From JAHEKB01 sp049115575 (lineage in GTDB: Bacteria > Bacteroidota > Bacteroidia > NS11-12g > UBA9320), in contig JAGDZU010000002.1 of NCBI GenBank assembly GCA_049115575.1, positions 434,001 through 498,000 of the forward strand: a stretch of DNA of 64,000 nucleotides, given 5' to 3'. How positions within the stretch are numbered: the stretch's first letter is position 1; the number at the start of each line of letters is the position of its first letter. Shown piece by piece: positions 7,342-15,737 of the stretch. Made by a program: the position numbers and the translations under genes. The notes under the pieces are model-generated. The model ran no database searches, was not told the origin of the DNA, and was given only the letters and a program-made list of their open reading frames with translations.

Positions 7342-8502
7342 CTACTTACGTTTGGCATCTTTATCAAGACCAGATTTCGCTACTATTTCTTTAAACAGCA
7401 CAGACTGGCCTTTCCCTCCAGGAATATAATTTCGATTCGTAAAAGACATGTCAGGAATATTAATTTTTGTAAAGATTTCATCAAATCTGTCTTGTTCAAT
7501 AACATCATCTTCATCGGTTTGTATATTCAAACAAACAATTCTAAAGAATTTCATTAACGCTATATACCCGGTTGACTTATTGAGAATATTGTCGTTGACG
7601 ACAGTGTTCCATGAATTTGGCCATTTCTTTTGAACTGCGAGGAAGTAATTAACAATCAATTGAGTAATTTTCTCGTCTGACTCATCATCTATAAACAGCT
7701 TTCTTAAAATCAACCTGTTCTCGTCTTTCTTTAATGCGTAATCTGGTTTATTGGCTCTTGAGAACAGTCGATTCTGTTTGTATGTGTTTCTATCTGCATG
7801 AGGATCTTTAGAAATATATTGCATTATACCTTTGGTAAAAGTGCTTTGCGTTATTGTTTCTTTATCTGCATCATTAGCTGTACCCAGGATTTTTATCTTT
7901 TCATAAAATGGGCTTTTAGCTTCTCTATCCAAAACTCTAGCAATTGTATGACAGGTTTTTTGAGGGCTACGAGATTTTGCAAATGAATATAAATCAGAAG
8001 CCAAAGATCTACTTACTGGTTTTTGTTCTGTATTTATAGTTGCAAAAACAATGCCTTGGTCCTCTAGTTCCATATCCAAGTATATAGTAACTATACATTG
8101 AAATGCACTTCCTCTCTTACTGAAATGTGTTAACCCTGCAACTCTGTGTTGACCGTCAAGTATTTTAGCAACATCATCTTTGTACAGAATTGTCAATTCA
8201 TTTTTGCTTTTATCATACGATGCATGATCAGAAGAAATCGTAAGTATTATACTATTGGGAAATGTTGCATCAACTAGGTTAACATATTTTCCTATCTCTT
8301 TCTCCCTTCTAGAGCTTAATTCTCTTTGGATTCCCGTATATTCTTCAACTTCACGTTTGCTCTTCAATCTTCGAACATCTGCAGATGCTATAAATTCAAG
8401 TTCATCTGAATTTATTACAGCAACATACATATCACCTATAGGCTGTGTGGCCACTAGACAAGGGAGTTGAATATATTGTCTTCCGTCAGGAATTACTTTC
8501 AT
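7342..8502 (-). CDS. DGQHR-domain protein (DndB-like fold)
   Basis: A 386-residue soluble protein. The hallmark KILDGQHRVAGL motif is at residues 114-125, followed by a beta-strand (CIVTIYLDM) and FATINTEQKPVSRSLASDLY, which corresponds to the conserved N-T-x-Q/V-x-x-x-L segment of the DGQHR family. DGQHR proteins are related to the ParB/sulfiredoxin-like fold and include DndB, which regulates DNA phosphorothioation; other members are of unknown role and often sit in mobile defence islands. Here no dnd genes are present. Its ATG overlaps the stop of the membrane-protein gene by one base (TAATG), so translation is probably coupled. It is the last gene of a three-gene operon with a D12 methyltransferase. 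Confidence 0.8.
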   Translation of the reverse strand: MKVIPDGRQYIQLPCLVATQPIGDMYVAVINSDELEFIASADVRRLKSKREVEEYTGIQRELSSRREKEIGKYVNLVDATFPNSIILTISSDHASYDKSKNELTILYKDDVAKILDGQHRVAGLTHFSKRGSAFQCIVTIYLDMELEDQGIVFATINTEQKPVSRSLASDLYSFAKSRSPQKTCHTIARVLDREAKSPFYEKIKILGTANDADKETITQSTFTKGIMQYISKDPHADRNTYKQNRLFSRANKPDYALKKDENRLILRKLFIDDESDEKITQLIVNYFLAVQKKWPNSWNTVVNDNILNKSTGYIALMKFFRIVCLNIQTDEDDVIEQDRFDEIFTKINIPDMSFTNRNYIPGGKGQSVLFKEIVAKSGLDKDAKRK

Positions 8503-9104
8503 TATTTTCCATATTTAATTTTTGACGCTAAATTGTTTTGATTCTCCGTGTCTACTTCGTTAAAATCTGGAGGCCTTTTGTATTTTCTATATTGGGTATA
8601 AAATAGGATAAGGGAAGATAAGCTAATAGAGACTATCGAACCCCATTTAGCTAAAGGTGTTTTTGAAGGCTCCCCTTCTCCAATTGAAGAATAAAATGAG
8701 GTACAAATGAGAATAATAATTATGATTACAATCATCATGGCTTCTGCACCTTTGTTTCTGATATAATGTATTAAGGATGCACTTAAAAGTGATACTGAAT
8801 ACAAAAAGAAAGGACCATCTTGATAATATTTGGCCCAAACTATTTTGCCATTATCATGAAGATAAAAATCTGAGACCCCAATTATGGTAGCAAAAGTTGT
8901 AATAAACACAATAAGTATCAGGTCCATGAACGATTTAAATACAGCATTCCAGTTCACTGATTCTTTCACCCATTCCATTATTCTAATTGCAGCTCCCTTG
9001 ATATTATTAAAATTCAGATAAATCAATAATATGGCTGCTAGTCCGAAGGTTACAAACGACATAAACAGTAATCTCTTTATAACAAGCACCGCCCAATAGT
9101 TCAC
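8502..9104 (-). CDS. Five-TM membrane protein of a methyltransferase/DGQHR operon
   Basis: A 200-residue protein with five hydrophobic segments at roughly residues 5-27, 50-75, 98-115, 118-140 and 150-168, and a short Lys/Asn-rich tail. I recognise no family. The start is a GTG at 9104, only 3 bp after the stop of the D12 methyltransferase, and the end overlaps the DGQHR gene by 1 bp. Such tight packing indicates functional linkage. By analogy with other defence modules, a membrane protein in this place could be an effector; this is inference. Confidence 0.7.
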   Translation of the reverse strand: MNYWAVLVIKRLLFMSFVTFGLAAILLIYLNFNNIKGAAIRIMEWVKESVNWNAVFKSFMDLILIVFITTFATIIGVSDFYLHDNGKIVWAKYYQDGPFFLYSVSLLSASLIHYIRNKGAEAMMIVIIIIILICTSFYSSIGEGEPSKTPLAKWGSIVSISLSSLILFYTQYRKYKRPPDFNEVDTENQNNLASKIKYGK

Positions 9105-9107
9105 AAT

Positions 9108-10019
9108 TTAAATGTTGTGATTGGTTATTAGGAGCTCAGTAATCAAACCTCTATTTGAGCTCTTAGAATTAATACTTCTCCTTGCATCAATTCGTTGAAT
9201 CTTAAATTCCGAATACAACTCATCAAAAAAGTTATTCTCTGGGTTAACATTCTTCAAATCAGAATTACTTAATATCCATTGATATCCTTTGTCATTTAAA
9301 GTCTTGCAAAACTCCTTTAGCCTAATTTGTTCTGGATCGTTAAATACTTCCATTGCATAGGAATTAAAACTTGATGTTTCGTTTAAGGGTTTATATGGCG
9401 GATCAAAGTAAAATAAAGTATTGCCATCTGCATGTTTTATCGTTTCTGAATAGTCCCCGTTCATAATTAAAGTATTTTGTAATACTTCTGATGCTGCAAT
9501 TAAGTTAACTTTATCACAGATGTTCGGTAATGATTTGGACCTCCCAATCGGCACGTTAAAGAGGTTCATCCTATTTACTCTGTACAAACCATTAAAACAT
9601 GTCTTGTTCAAAAAAATAAACAACGCACTCTGAACAGTACTCCGTGAAGTTCTTGAATTAAACAACTCTCTTTTAGTATAATAGTAATCCTTTGACAAAT
9701 CCAGATTGTCAAATACCTTATGATACTCAAATTGGAACTTCGCAAGGATATCAATTAAATTCTCAACGTCGTTCTTTATTGAATTATAACAGCCAATCAA
9801 ATCAGCGTTTATGTCATTTATAACAGCCTTTTCTATTTGAGGAAAATTGCTCATCATCCAAAAAAATACTGCTCCACTGCCTGCAAACGGTTCAATGTAA
9901 GTAAAAGTTTTACTTCTCAAATCAAGAGGCAAACTTTTAGCTATGTTATTTATCAATTGTGATTTCCCACCTGCCCACTTCAGAAATGGTCTTGCTCTAT
10001 TTGGTATGTTACTTTTCAC
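9108..10019 (-). CDS. D12-class (Dam/DpnM-like) adenine-N6 DNA methyltransferase
   Basis: A 303-residue alpha-class methyltransferase. The order is typical: FLKWAGGKSQLI (residues 12-22, motif X), YIEPFAGSGAVFFW (SAM-binding motif I, about 41-54), LNKTCFNGLYRVNR (about 137-150) and catalytic YFDPPYKPL (DPPY 206-209). The family transfers a methyl group from SAM to adenine N6; GATC is a frequent target but cannot be confirmed here. The start is a GTG at 10019. It is the first gene of the operon methyltransferase / 5-TM protein / DGQHR protein, transcribed away from the TIR-NACHT gene. It is probably not an orphan Dam: the nearest REase candidates belong to a separate locus. Confidence 0.92.
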   Translation of the reverse strand: MKSNIPNRARPFLKWAGGKSQLINNIAKSLPLDLRSKTFTYIEPFAGSGAVFFWMMSNFPQIEKAVINDINADLIGCYNSIKNDVENLIDILAKFQFEYHKVFDNLDLSKDYYYTKRELFNSRTSRSTVQSALFIFLNKTCFNGLYRVNRMNLFNVPIGRSKSLPNICDKVNLIAASEVLQNTLIMNGDYSETIKHADGNTLFYFDPPYKPLNETSSFNSYAMEVFNDPEQIRLKEFCKTLNDKGYQWILSNSDLKNVNPENNFFDELYSEFKIQRIDARRSINSKSSNRGLITELLITNHNI

Positions 10020-10038
10020 TTTTGGAATTATAGCAAAT

Positions 10039-10046
10039 CAAATATA
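10039..10046 (-). promoter_or_regulatory. -7 promoter element of the D12 methyltransferase operon
   Basis: TATATTTG on the minus strand is a full match to TAnnTTTG, 19 nt before the GTG at 10019, giving a leader of about a dozen bases. Confidence 0.5.
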
Positions 10047-10129
10047 ATATCAGATTATGTTTTTAAATAATAAGTGATCTAAGTGATATTGAAATTATCG
10101 CCTAGAAACATTAAATACTTCGAAAACCA

Positions 10130-10144
10130 TTAAACTGAGTTTAA
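10130..10144. promoter_or_regulatory. Palindrome in the divergent intergenic region
   Basis: TTAAACTGAGTTTAA is a perfect 15-bp palindrome around a central G. It lies in the 237-bp space between the D12 operon and the TIR-NACHT gene and is a candidate operator for either side. No regulator is identified. Confidence 0.3.
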
Positions 10145-10256
10145 AAAAGCTCACTTAGTGTTTCAAGCTTAAGCAAGTAAGATTACTAAATACGATATTG
10201 CTTTCCAAATACAGTTTTTTGGACTTTCAAATAATGCTTAATATGGCTAACTTGCA

Positions 10257-13200
10257 ATGACATTAAATCATGAAATCATAGTGAAAGATTTTTTTCTAAG
10301 TTATGCAAGCAGTAATAGTTCAATTGTCAGTAGCGTTTCTTCGGAGCTTCAAAAACTAGGATTTTCGACATGGATTGACGACAAAGAATTGTCTATAGGA
10401 GATAGTTTGTTAAATAGAATCCAACAAGGATTACTTGCAAGCCGGTTTATTGTTGTCTTTATTTCAAAAGACTACCTTTCAAGAAAATGGACAATAGCAG
10501 AACTTAATGCTGCATTAATGAACCAACTAGAAACAGAAGTAAAAAAAATTCTACCAATTGTTATTGATATTGACCAAGAAGCCATACAGAAGAACATTCC
10601 CTTTTTAGCCGACAAATTGCACATAAAATGGAACAATGATCCTTCAGCTATTGCGTCAATGCTTGGAAAAGTAATAAACAACAAAATTTTGACTTCCACT
10701 AGTGCTTCTAGTCCATTGGGTTTAGAAGCTTATGTTGACAATCTCTCTGCTGAAATCCATAATAATTTAGTTCTTGAATTATTCGACAGGTCACATTATG
10801 ATGATCTATGTATTACACCACTTCTTGAATCTCTTTCAAAACAGCAATCCGTTCCAATAAGCATTTACCAACTTGTAATATTTAAACGTTCCGCGATTAT
10901 TGGAGAGCCGGGTTCTGGTAAAACGACAGCATTAAGAAAGCTTACTCTTGAGCTACTCAGAGACCCCAAAATACCAATTACACCTATCTATCTGTCTTTG
11001 GCTGCTTATTCTAGAGAACAAGAATCACACAGCTTTACAAAATTTGAAGATTTCATAAACCATGAGCTTGCTGTATATGGATTGAATTCATCAATTTCTA
11101 ATTTGATTTCTTCAAAACCTGTCATTTTATTACTAGACGGTTGGGACGAAGTTAATAAAGACATCTACTACCATGATATCAAAAAGTTCCTTGCATCACA
11201 TGACTACTCGTTTATAATATCATCTCGACCAGAGACTCAGCGCTTGTTACCTTATTCTGATCTCTATAGTATGAAGGGTTTAAATCTAGAAAGAATGATT
11301 AGTTTCCTTTCACTAAGAATTAGAGACCCAAAAACGGTTCAAACCATTTTAAAGTGGATCAAAAGTGACCATGAGTTATATCGTCTTGCCCAAAACCCTC
11401 TTAATCTTTCAATAATATCGATAGTTTTTCAAGAGGATTCTTCTTACCAAATTATAAACAAATCCCATTTATATGAGCGAGCATTTACCTCTATTATAAA
11501 TCAGTACAATCGCGCATATCCTTTTGAGGGTGAATTAGAAAGCAAGTCCAGAAATAGTATCGTTGACATTATGAAGGTACTTTCAAAATTAGCTTACACG
11601 TCCATTTGGCAAGAACACGGAAGATTTTTTACGAATGATCAATTGAATTCAGTTGTCTTTGAAGTTTTTGACTTCATACCTACAAACATATTACATGTGC
11701 TATCTGGTAAATTAGGTTTAATACGAGATCGCAGATCAGGCAGAATGGAGTTTTTTCATTTGTGGTACCAAGAGTATCTTGCGGCAAGATACATCATTGA
11801 TCAAAAAATCGATTTTCTGTTACTTGAGAACAAACCAAATTTTGATAGTGTCTTTTCATTTGTTGTTGGACTGAACAATAATTCAAATGAACGATTTACA
11901 CTATTGAAACAAAAAACACTAAATGACCCTTTTACCTATTGCCGTGCAGTAAAAGAAGGTCTTCTTGACTCAAAACAGCTTAAAACACTAATTCTTCGGG
12001 TAATTTCATTTGGAGAGCATAGTACTCCTAAATTACCGGTTAGACTTGTTTTGTCCCAAGCTCTTACCATAATTGGAAAGTCTATAATTCTTCCTATGCA
12101 AGAAATTCTGAAAGAAAGAGAAAGGTCCGATTACACCAGGAGATGTGCACTAGAGTGTTTTATTTTACTTGAGTCTAAATCAGAATTAGTCATAGAAGTA
12201 ATTGATGAGATTCTAAGTGATTCTTCAGATGGTTTAACTTGGCACATACTAGAACATATAGGAAAACACAAGCTAGACGTGCTAAAAAACCGAGTTATTC
12301 CATTGACTAAAGTTGCAAATCCGATAACAGCGGGAGATGCAACTTGGGCGTTACATCAAATAGCAAATAAGTCATTGATTTTTACAAGGATTAATGAGCT
12401 TATTGAATTACTCAAATCCGATGACTCTCATGTACAAGGTCATGCATTAAGGACAATTGGTCGACTTAGAATTAATGCTATTCCTGAGCTAATGAATCAT
12501 TTAAAGCAAAAAAAATCTTCTTATCGATGGATTGTCCCTGAGGCAGCAGCATTGATAGGAGGAAATGAGATATATGACCTATTTCATGAATCATTGATTG
12601 ATGATGACTTGAGAGTAGTCTCAAGCTCTTTAATATCACTTAGGACACTTAAAGATGTTCCAAGAGAAATTACTAGTAGAGTCGAAATAATAGGTAAGAG
12701 AAAGGACTGGATTCCACACATGAATCAAAGACTTGGGACAATCGCAAACCAAACTTTAGAAGCTATTCATAAAAACAATCAACAGTTACAATTTGGGCAA
12801 GTTTTGTTGGCTCGTCATTGCAAAACTCAATGGAATATTGAACACAAACTTCAAGGTTCGAAGGACCTTCCTCTTTCAGAAATAGGAATTTCTGAAGCTC
12901 AAAAAATGACAAGCTCTTTAAATGAATACAAAATTACCAGAATCGTAACTAGTAACTACCAAAGAGCATATGAAACAGCACAAATTTATGCCAAGTCACT
13001 GAACGTCCCTTTAAATGTCCACACCGGATTGCGAGAAATTGACCATGGGGATTGGGAAGGAAAAAAAATGGCTAATCTACTCGAAAAAGAAGATTCCAAA
13101 TATGCTCTTTGGGTCAAGAATCCTTCAAAAGTTAGCATTCCAGGCGGGGGCGAAAGCATATTGATGGCCAAAGAGCGAGTGGTTGAAGCCTATCGAGATA

Positions 13201-13373
13201 TCACTTATAAGTACCCTGAAGATATAGTTTTGATTGTTTCTCATAAACACATTAGGGCATTGTTGTTATGTAGCATCTATAACAAATCTTTAGACCATTT
13301 TGGAAAATATATAATAGACGATATAAGGCCCTTTAAAATAAAGAAAGTTGAACAAACAAGTAGCGTCGAATAA
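10257..13373 (+). CDS. TIR-NACHT-HEAT protein with C-terminal histidine phosphatase domain
   Basis: A 1038-residue STAND-type protein. Residues about 10-105 form a TIR domain (DFFLSYASSN ... GFSTWIDDKEL ... VVFISKDYLSRKW), with Glu82 in WTIAELNAAL matching the catalytic Glu of NAD-cleaving TIRs. Residues about 205-370 are a NACHT NTPase: Walker A GEPGSGKT at 216-223, Walker B LLLDGWDE with Asp294, then FIISSRPET. A winged-helix-like segment and helical repeats of HEAT type follow (about 600-830). The last 190 residues are a histidine phosphatase: ARHCKTQWN (Arg853, His854), then LREIDHGDWEGK and VSHKH (His996). TIR-NACHT proteins are bacterial NLR-like antiphage sensors; the phosphatase end is unusual. 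Predicted: phage sensing by repeats or phosphatase, oligomerisation, NAD depletion. The ATG at 10257 leaves the whole TIR intact. It sits between two other defence-type modules. Confidence 0.9.
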   Translation: MTLNHEIIVKDFFLSYASSNSSIVSSVSSELQKLGFSTWIDDKELSIGDSLLNRIQQGLLASRFIVVFISKDYLSRKWTIAELNAALMNQLETEVKKILPIVIDIDQEAIQKNIPFLADKLHIKWNNDPSAIASMLGKVINNKILTSTSASSPLGLEAYVDNLSAEIHNNLVLELFDRSHYDDLCITPLLESLSKQQSVPISIYQLVIFKRSAIIGEPGSGKTTALRKLTLELLRDPKIPITPIYLSLAAYSREQESHSFTKFEDFINHELAVYGLNSSISNLISSKPVILLLDGWDEVNKDIYYHDIKKFLASHDYSFIISSRPETQRLLPYSDLYSMKGLNLERMISFLSLRIRDPKTVQTILKWIKSDHELYRLAQNPLNLSIISIVFQEDSSYQIINKSHLYERAFTSIINQYNRAYPFEGELESKSRNSIVDIMKVLSKLAYTSIWQEHGRFFTNDQLNSVVFEVFDFIPTNILHVLSGKLGLIRDRRSGRMEFFHLWYQEYLAARYIIDQKIDFLLLENKPNFDSVFSFVVGLNNNSNERFTLLKQKTLNDPFTYCRAVKEGLLDSKQLKTLILRVISFGEHSTPKLPVRLVLSQALTIIGKSIILPMQEILKERERSDYTRRCALECFILLESKSELVIEVIDEILSDSSDGLTWHILEHIGKHKLDVLKNRVIPLTKVANPITAGDATWALHQIANKSLIFTRINELIELLKSDDSHVQGHALRTIGRLRINAIPELMNHLKQKKSSYRWIVPEAAALIGGNEIYDLFHESLIDDDLRVVSSSLISLRTLKDVPREITSRVEIIGKRKDWIPHMNQRLGTIANQTLEAIHKNNQQLQFGQVLLARHCKTQWNIEHKLQGSKDLPLSEIGISEAQKMTSSLNEYKITRIVTSNYQRAYETAQIYAKSLNVPLNVHTGLREIDHGDWEGKKMANLLEKEDSKYALWVKNPSKVSIPGGGESILMAKERVVEAYRDITYKYPEDIVLIVSHKHIRALLLCSIYNKSLDHFGKYIIDDIRPFKIKKVEQTSSVE

Positions 13374-13486
13374 TCTGAATTGATGTAATCTATACTCTTT
13401 TCAGCATAGAATAATTATTTAGTCAAACTCGACAAGTATTGCTTTTGATATTGTTTAGTCAATACAGACCAATTAGCTTGCAACGT

Positions 13487-14080
13487 ATGGGACATAAATG
13501 CTTCATTTCATTTAAGACTGAAGATATAAAATTCAAGAATTTCATTCAAAATAATCTGGATATTGACATGATCGACAAATCATTAGATGAGCCAATTGAC
13601 TCTGAGAACCAAGATTATATTCTTCAGAAGATTCGGCAAGACTATTTATCAGATTCTACAGTTACAATATTTTTGATAGGAGAACAATCCCAAGAAATAT
13701 CATGGGTTGAAGATCAAACCTTTATTAAACGAGAGCTTCAAGCTTCTTTGTACAATGGTGAAGGAAACACAAGAAACGGCATCCTTGGTGTTGTACTTCC
13801 TAGCATGGAAACAAAAATATATCTGGACAAACAATTATGTTCAACATGTGGCGAATATCATAGTACAATTAAAATAGATGATCATACAGTTATAAAAGAG
13901 TTTAGCCATAACTACTATTTACCCAATCCGAAAGGAGTCTGTTCTTGGTCTGAAGACGATAAATACTGTGTATTAGTAAAATGGAGCGATTTTGTCAGAT
14001 TTCCTGAATATTGTATTGATCTTGCATTTCAAAAACGTGAACATCAGATTTCAAAAAAAGTAAGAGTATATCCTGAATAA
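13487..14080 (+). CDS. TIR-like protein (MTH538/DUF1863-type, ThsB-like)
   Basis: About 197 residues from the ATG at 13487 (MGHKCFISFKTED); the frame opens upstream at 13439 but the domain starts here. GHKCFISFKTEDIKF is the first strand and helix of the TIR-like MTH538 fold, followed by a helix with QDYILQKIRQDYL and the strand STVTIFLIGE, then WVEDQTFIKRELQASL, whose Trp...Glu arrangement parallels the TIR helix with the catalytic Glu. The C-terminal third has a CSTCGEYH motif and beta strands. Such proteins act as sensors that make NAD-derived signals in Thoeris-type systems. It is 6 bp upstream of a SLATT gene, a pairing expected for a signal producer and a membrane effector. Confidence 0.75.
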   Translation: MGHKCFISFKTEDIKFKNFIQNNLDIDMIDKSLDEPIDSENQDYILQKIRQDYLSDSTVTIFLIGEQSQEISWVEDQTFIKRELQASLYNGEGNTRNGILGVVLPSMETKIYLDKQLCSTCGEYHSTIKIDDHTVIKEFSHNYYLPNPKGVCSWSEDDKYCVLVKWSDFVRFPEYCIDLAFQKREHQISKKVRVYPE

Positions 14081-14086
14081 TAAACC

Positions 14087-14515
14087 ATGAATCAAGACGA
14101 ATATATTGAACATCGAGTTGAAGACCAGATTAAATGGTATAACAACAAAGCCTCCACCAACAAATTGCTATTTTACATTTCCAGAGGATTGACAATAGTT
14201 GGAGGCGCTGTGATCCCTTTTCTTGCTGGTATGGTATCGCCATGTAATAGTTGGCCATTGACATTAATTGCAGTTACTGGTGTTATTATTGCAATAGTCA
14301 CGGGCATTGCTGCTATAGCCAAATTTCAAGAAAAATGGATTGAATATAGAACAATTTCAGAATCATTGAAGCACGAGAAGTTTCTGTACCTAACAATGTC
14401 CGGCCAATACGAAAATCTAGACAAATCTTTTCAGATATTTGTAGAGTCAATTGAAAATTATATTAGCAAAGAAAATTCAGCTTGGAGTAATTATATCAAT
14501 AGAAATGACGCATAG
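14087..14515 (+). CDS. SLATT (DUF4231-like) two-TM membrane effector
   Basis: A 142-residue protein: an N-terminal helix (EYIEHRVEDQIKWYNNKAS), two adjacent membrane segments (about 30-49 and 54-78) and a C-terminal helical region starting KFQEKWIEYRTISESLKHEKFLY. This is the SLATT architecture; the family is predicted to form pores and is often coupled to nucleotide-signal producers, including TIR proteins and CD-NTases. The spacing of 6 bp from the TIR-like gene and 5 bp to the following nuclease gene indicates one transcript. Confidence 0.8.
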   Translation: MNQDEYIEHRVEDQIKWYNNKASTNKLLFYISRGLTIVGGAVIPFLAGMVSPCNSWPLTLIAVTGVIIAIVTGIAAIAKFQEKWIEYRTISESLKHEKFLYLTMSGQYENLDKSFQIFVESIENYISKENSAWSNYINRNDA

Positions 14516-14520
14516 GTTGT

Positions 14521-15639
14521 ATGCCAATTGAGGATACATATAGAATTGAGGTTCTTGAGTCATTTGAGGAAATACTACAATCAATTCCTAGTCAAATTGA
14601 CAAATCTGAATCAACTTTCTTCGAAATTTCTGGTTTTCCTCATTACGAAAGAGTCATTGGCAACTGGTATTCATTCTTTCTAGATCCAGAAGAGTCTCAT
14701 GGATTAGGCCGACTGTTCATAGAATCTCTACTTTCCATAATTTCAAACGAGTACCCTAATCTTGAATTGTCATTTGACGATGTATTCGTGCAGCAAGAAT
14801 TTGGCACAACGAAGGGCAACTTCATCGACATCTTATTGACCAATTCTTATCTTGAACCTACTGAAGCAATGATAATTGAACTTAAAGTAAATGCATCAGT
14901 ATACAACGATTTAGATGATTATTTTGAATCAATTCCAGCCGACTCCAAAATTGGCATTGTTTTATCATTGAACTCTGTAAAAATAAAAATTAAGGACACA
15001 TCAGATTACATCTGCATAACACATTACAACCTCCTTCAAGAAGTCAAATCAAGATTGGGTTCTTTCATAATCAAGTCCAATGTTAAATTCAATCAATATC
15101 TCTTTGACTTCATTGCAAACATGGAAACTATGTCTAAACCTGATCACGAAATGAACCATACAATTAACTTCTATCTGCAAAACATTAAGAATATTAATAG
15201 CTTGATTGATATAAAATCAATTTCTGAAAATCATTTCATTGCCCAACTCCGTTCCATACTTATGGAATATAACTTTGAATACAAAAGTAAGAGCAAGCAG
15301 TTATCCAGCTACTCATATAAACCAGATGAAAACATTGTTCTTTATTGGTATTTTGGAGAATTAAGTAAAGGTGAGACGGAATTTGAACTCTGGTTACGCA
15401 AAGGCGCCGTGGCTGACTGGCTTCATGTAGAAACCGAACAAAAGGAAAGATTAAAAAATAAATATCAAGACCTTATGTGGGAAGATAGAAAAGATGGAGA
15501 ACAATGGTTGGCCATTTGTAGAATTAAAGGACCGATTAGAAGTTTCAAAGATTTCAGTTTTCAAAAGTACGTTCAAGATATTTTTACTAAATGTAATATA
15601 GAAGAACTCGCTAAAAACGTCCAAAACTTGTTGCAGTAA
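14521..15639 (+). CDS. PD-(D/E)XK nuclease family protein (PDDEXK_4-like)
   Basis: A 372-residue protein. The region YSFFLDPEESHGLGRLFIESLL (about 50-71) is the characteristic N-terminal signature of the PDDEXK_4 family (YSxxLNPxExHGLG), followed by the active-site strand GNFIDILL (Asp103) and IIELKVNAS (Glu120, Lys122). The later part has few recognisable features: an aromatic/charged strand block (VLYWYFGEL, WLHVETEQK). Likely a defence nuclease. It follows the SLATT gene by 5 bp and may be a further component of the TIR/SLATT module, or an independent gene in the same transcript. Confidence 0.75.
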   Translation: MPIEDTYRIEVLESFEEILQSIPSQIDKSESTFFEISGFPHYERVIGNWYSFFLDPEESHGLGRLFIESLLSIISNEYPNLELSFDDVFVQQEFGTTKGNFIDILLTNSYLEPTEAMIIELKVNASVYNDLDDYFESIPADSKIGIVLSLNSVKIKIKDTSDYICITHYNLLQEVKSRLGSFIIKSNVKFNQYLFDFIANMETMSKPDHEMNHTINFYLQNIKNINSLIDIKSISENHFIAQLRSILMEYNFEYKSKSKQLSSYSYKPDENIVLYWYFGELSKGETEFELWLRKGAVADWLHVETEQKERLKNKYQDLMWEDRKDGEQWLAICRIKGPIRSFKDFSFQKYVQDIFTKCNIEELAKNVQNLLQ

Positions 15640-15737
15640 GAAATACACATTTAGCCATAAGCTATAAAAATCTAGCTACATGAACTAACAACTATGAAAA
15701 TTCTAATGCTTAAATCTTAATTTCACAATATTTACAA

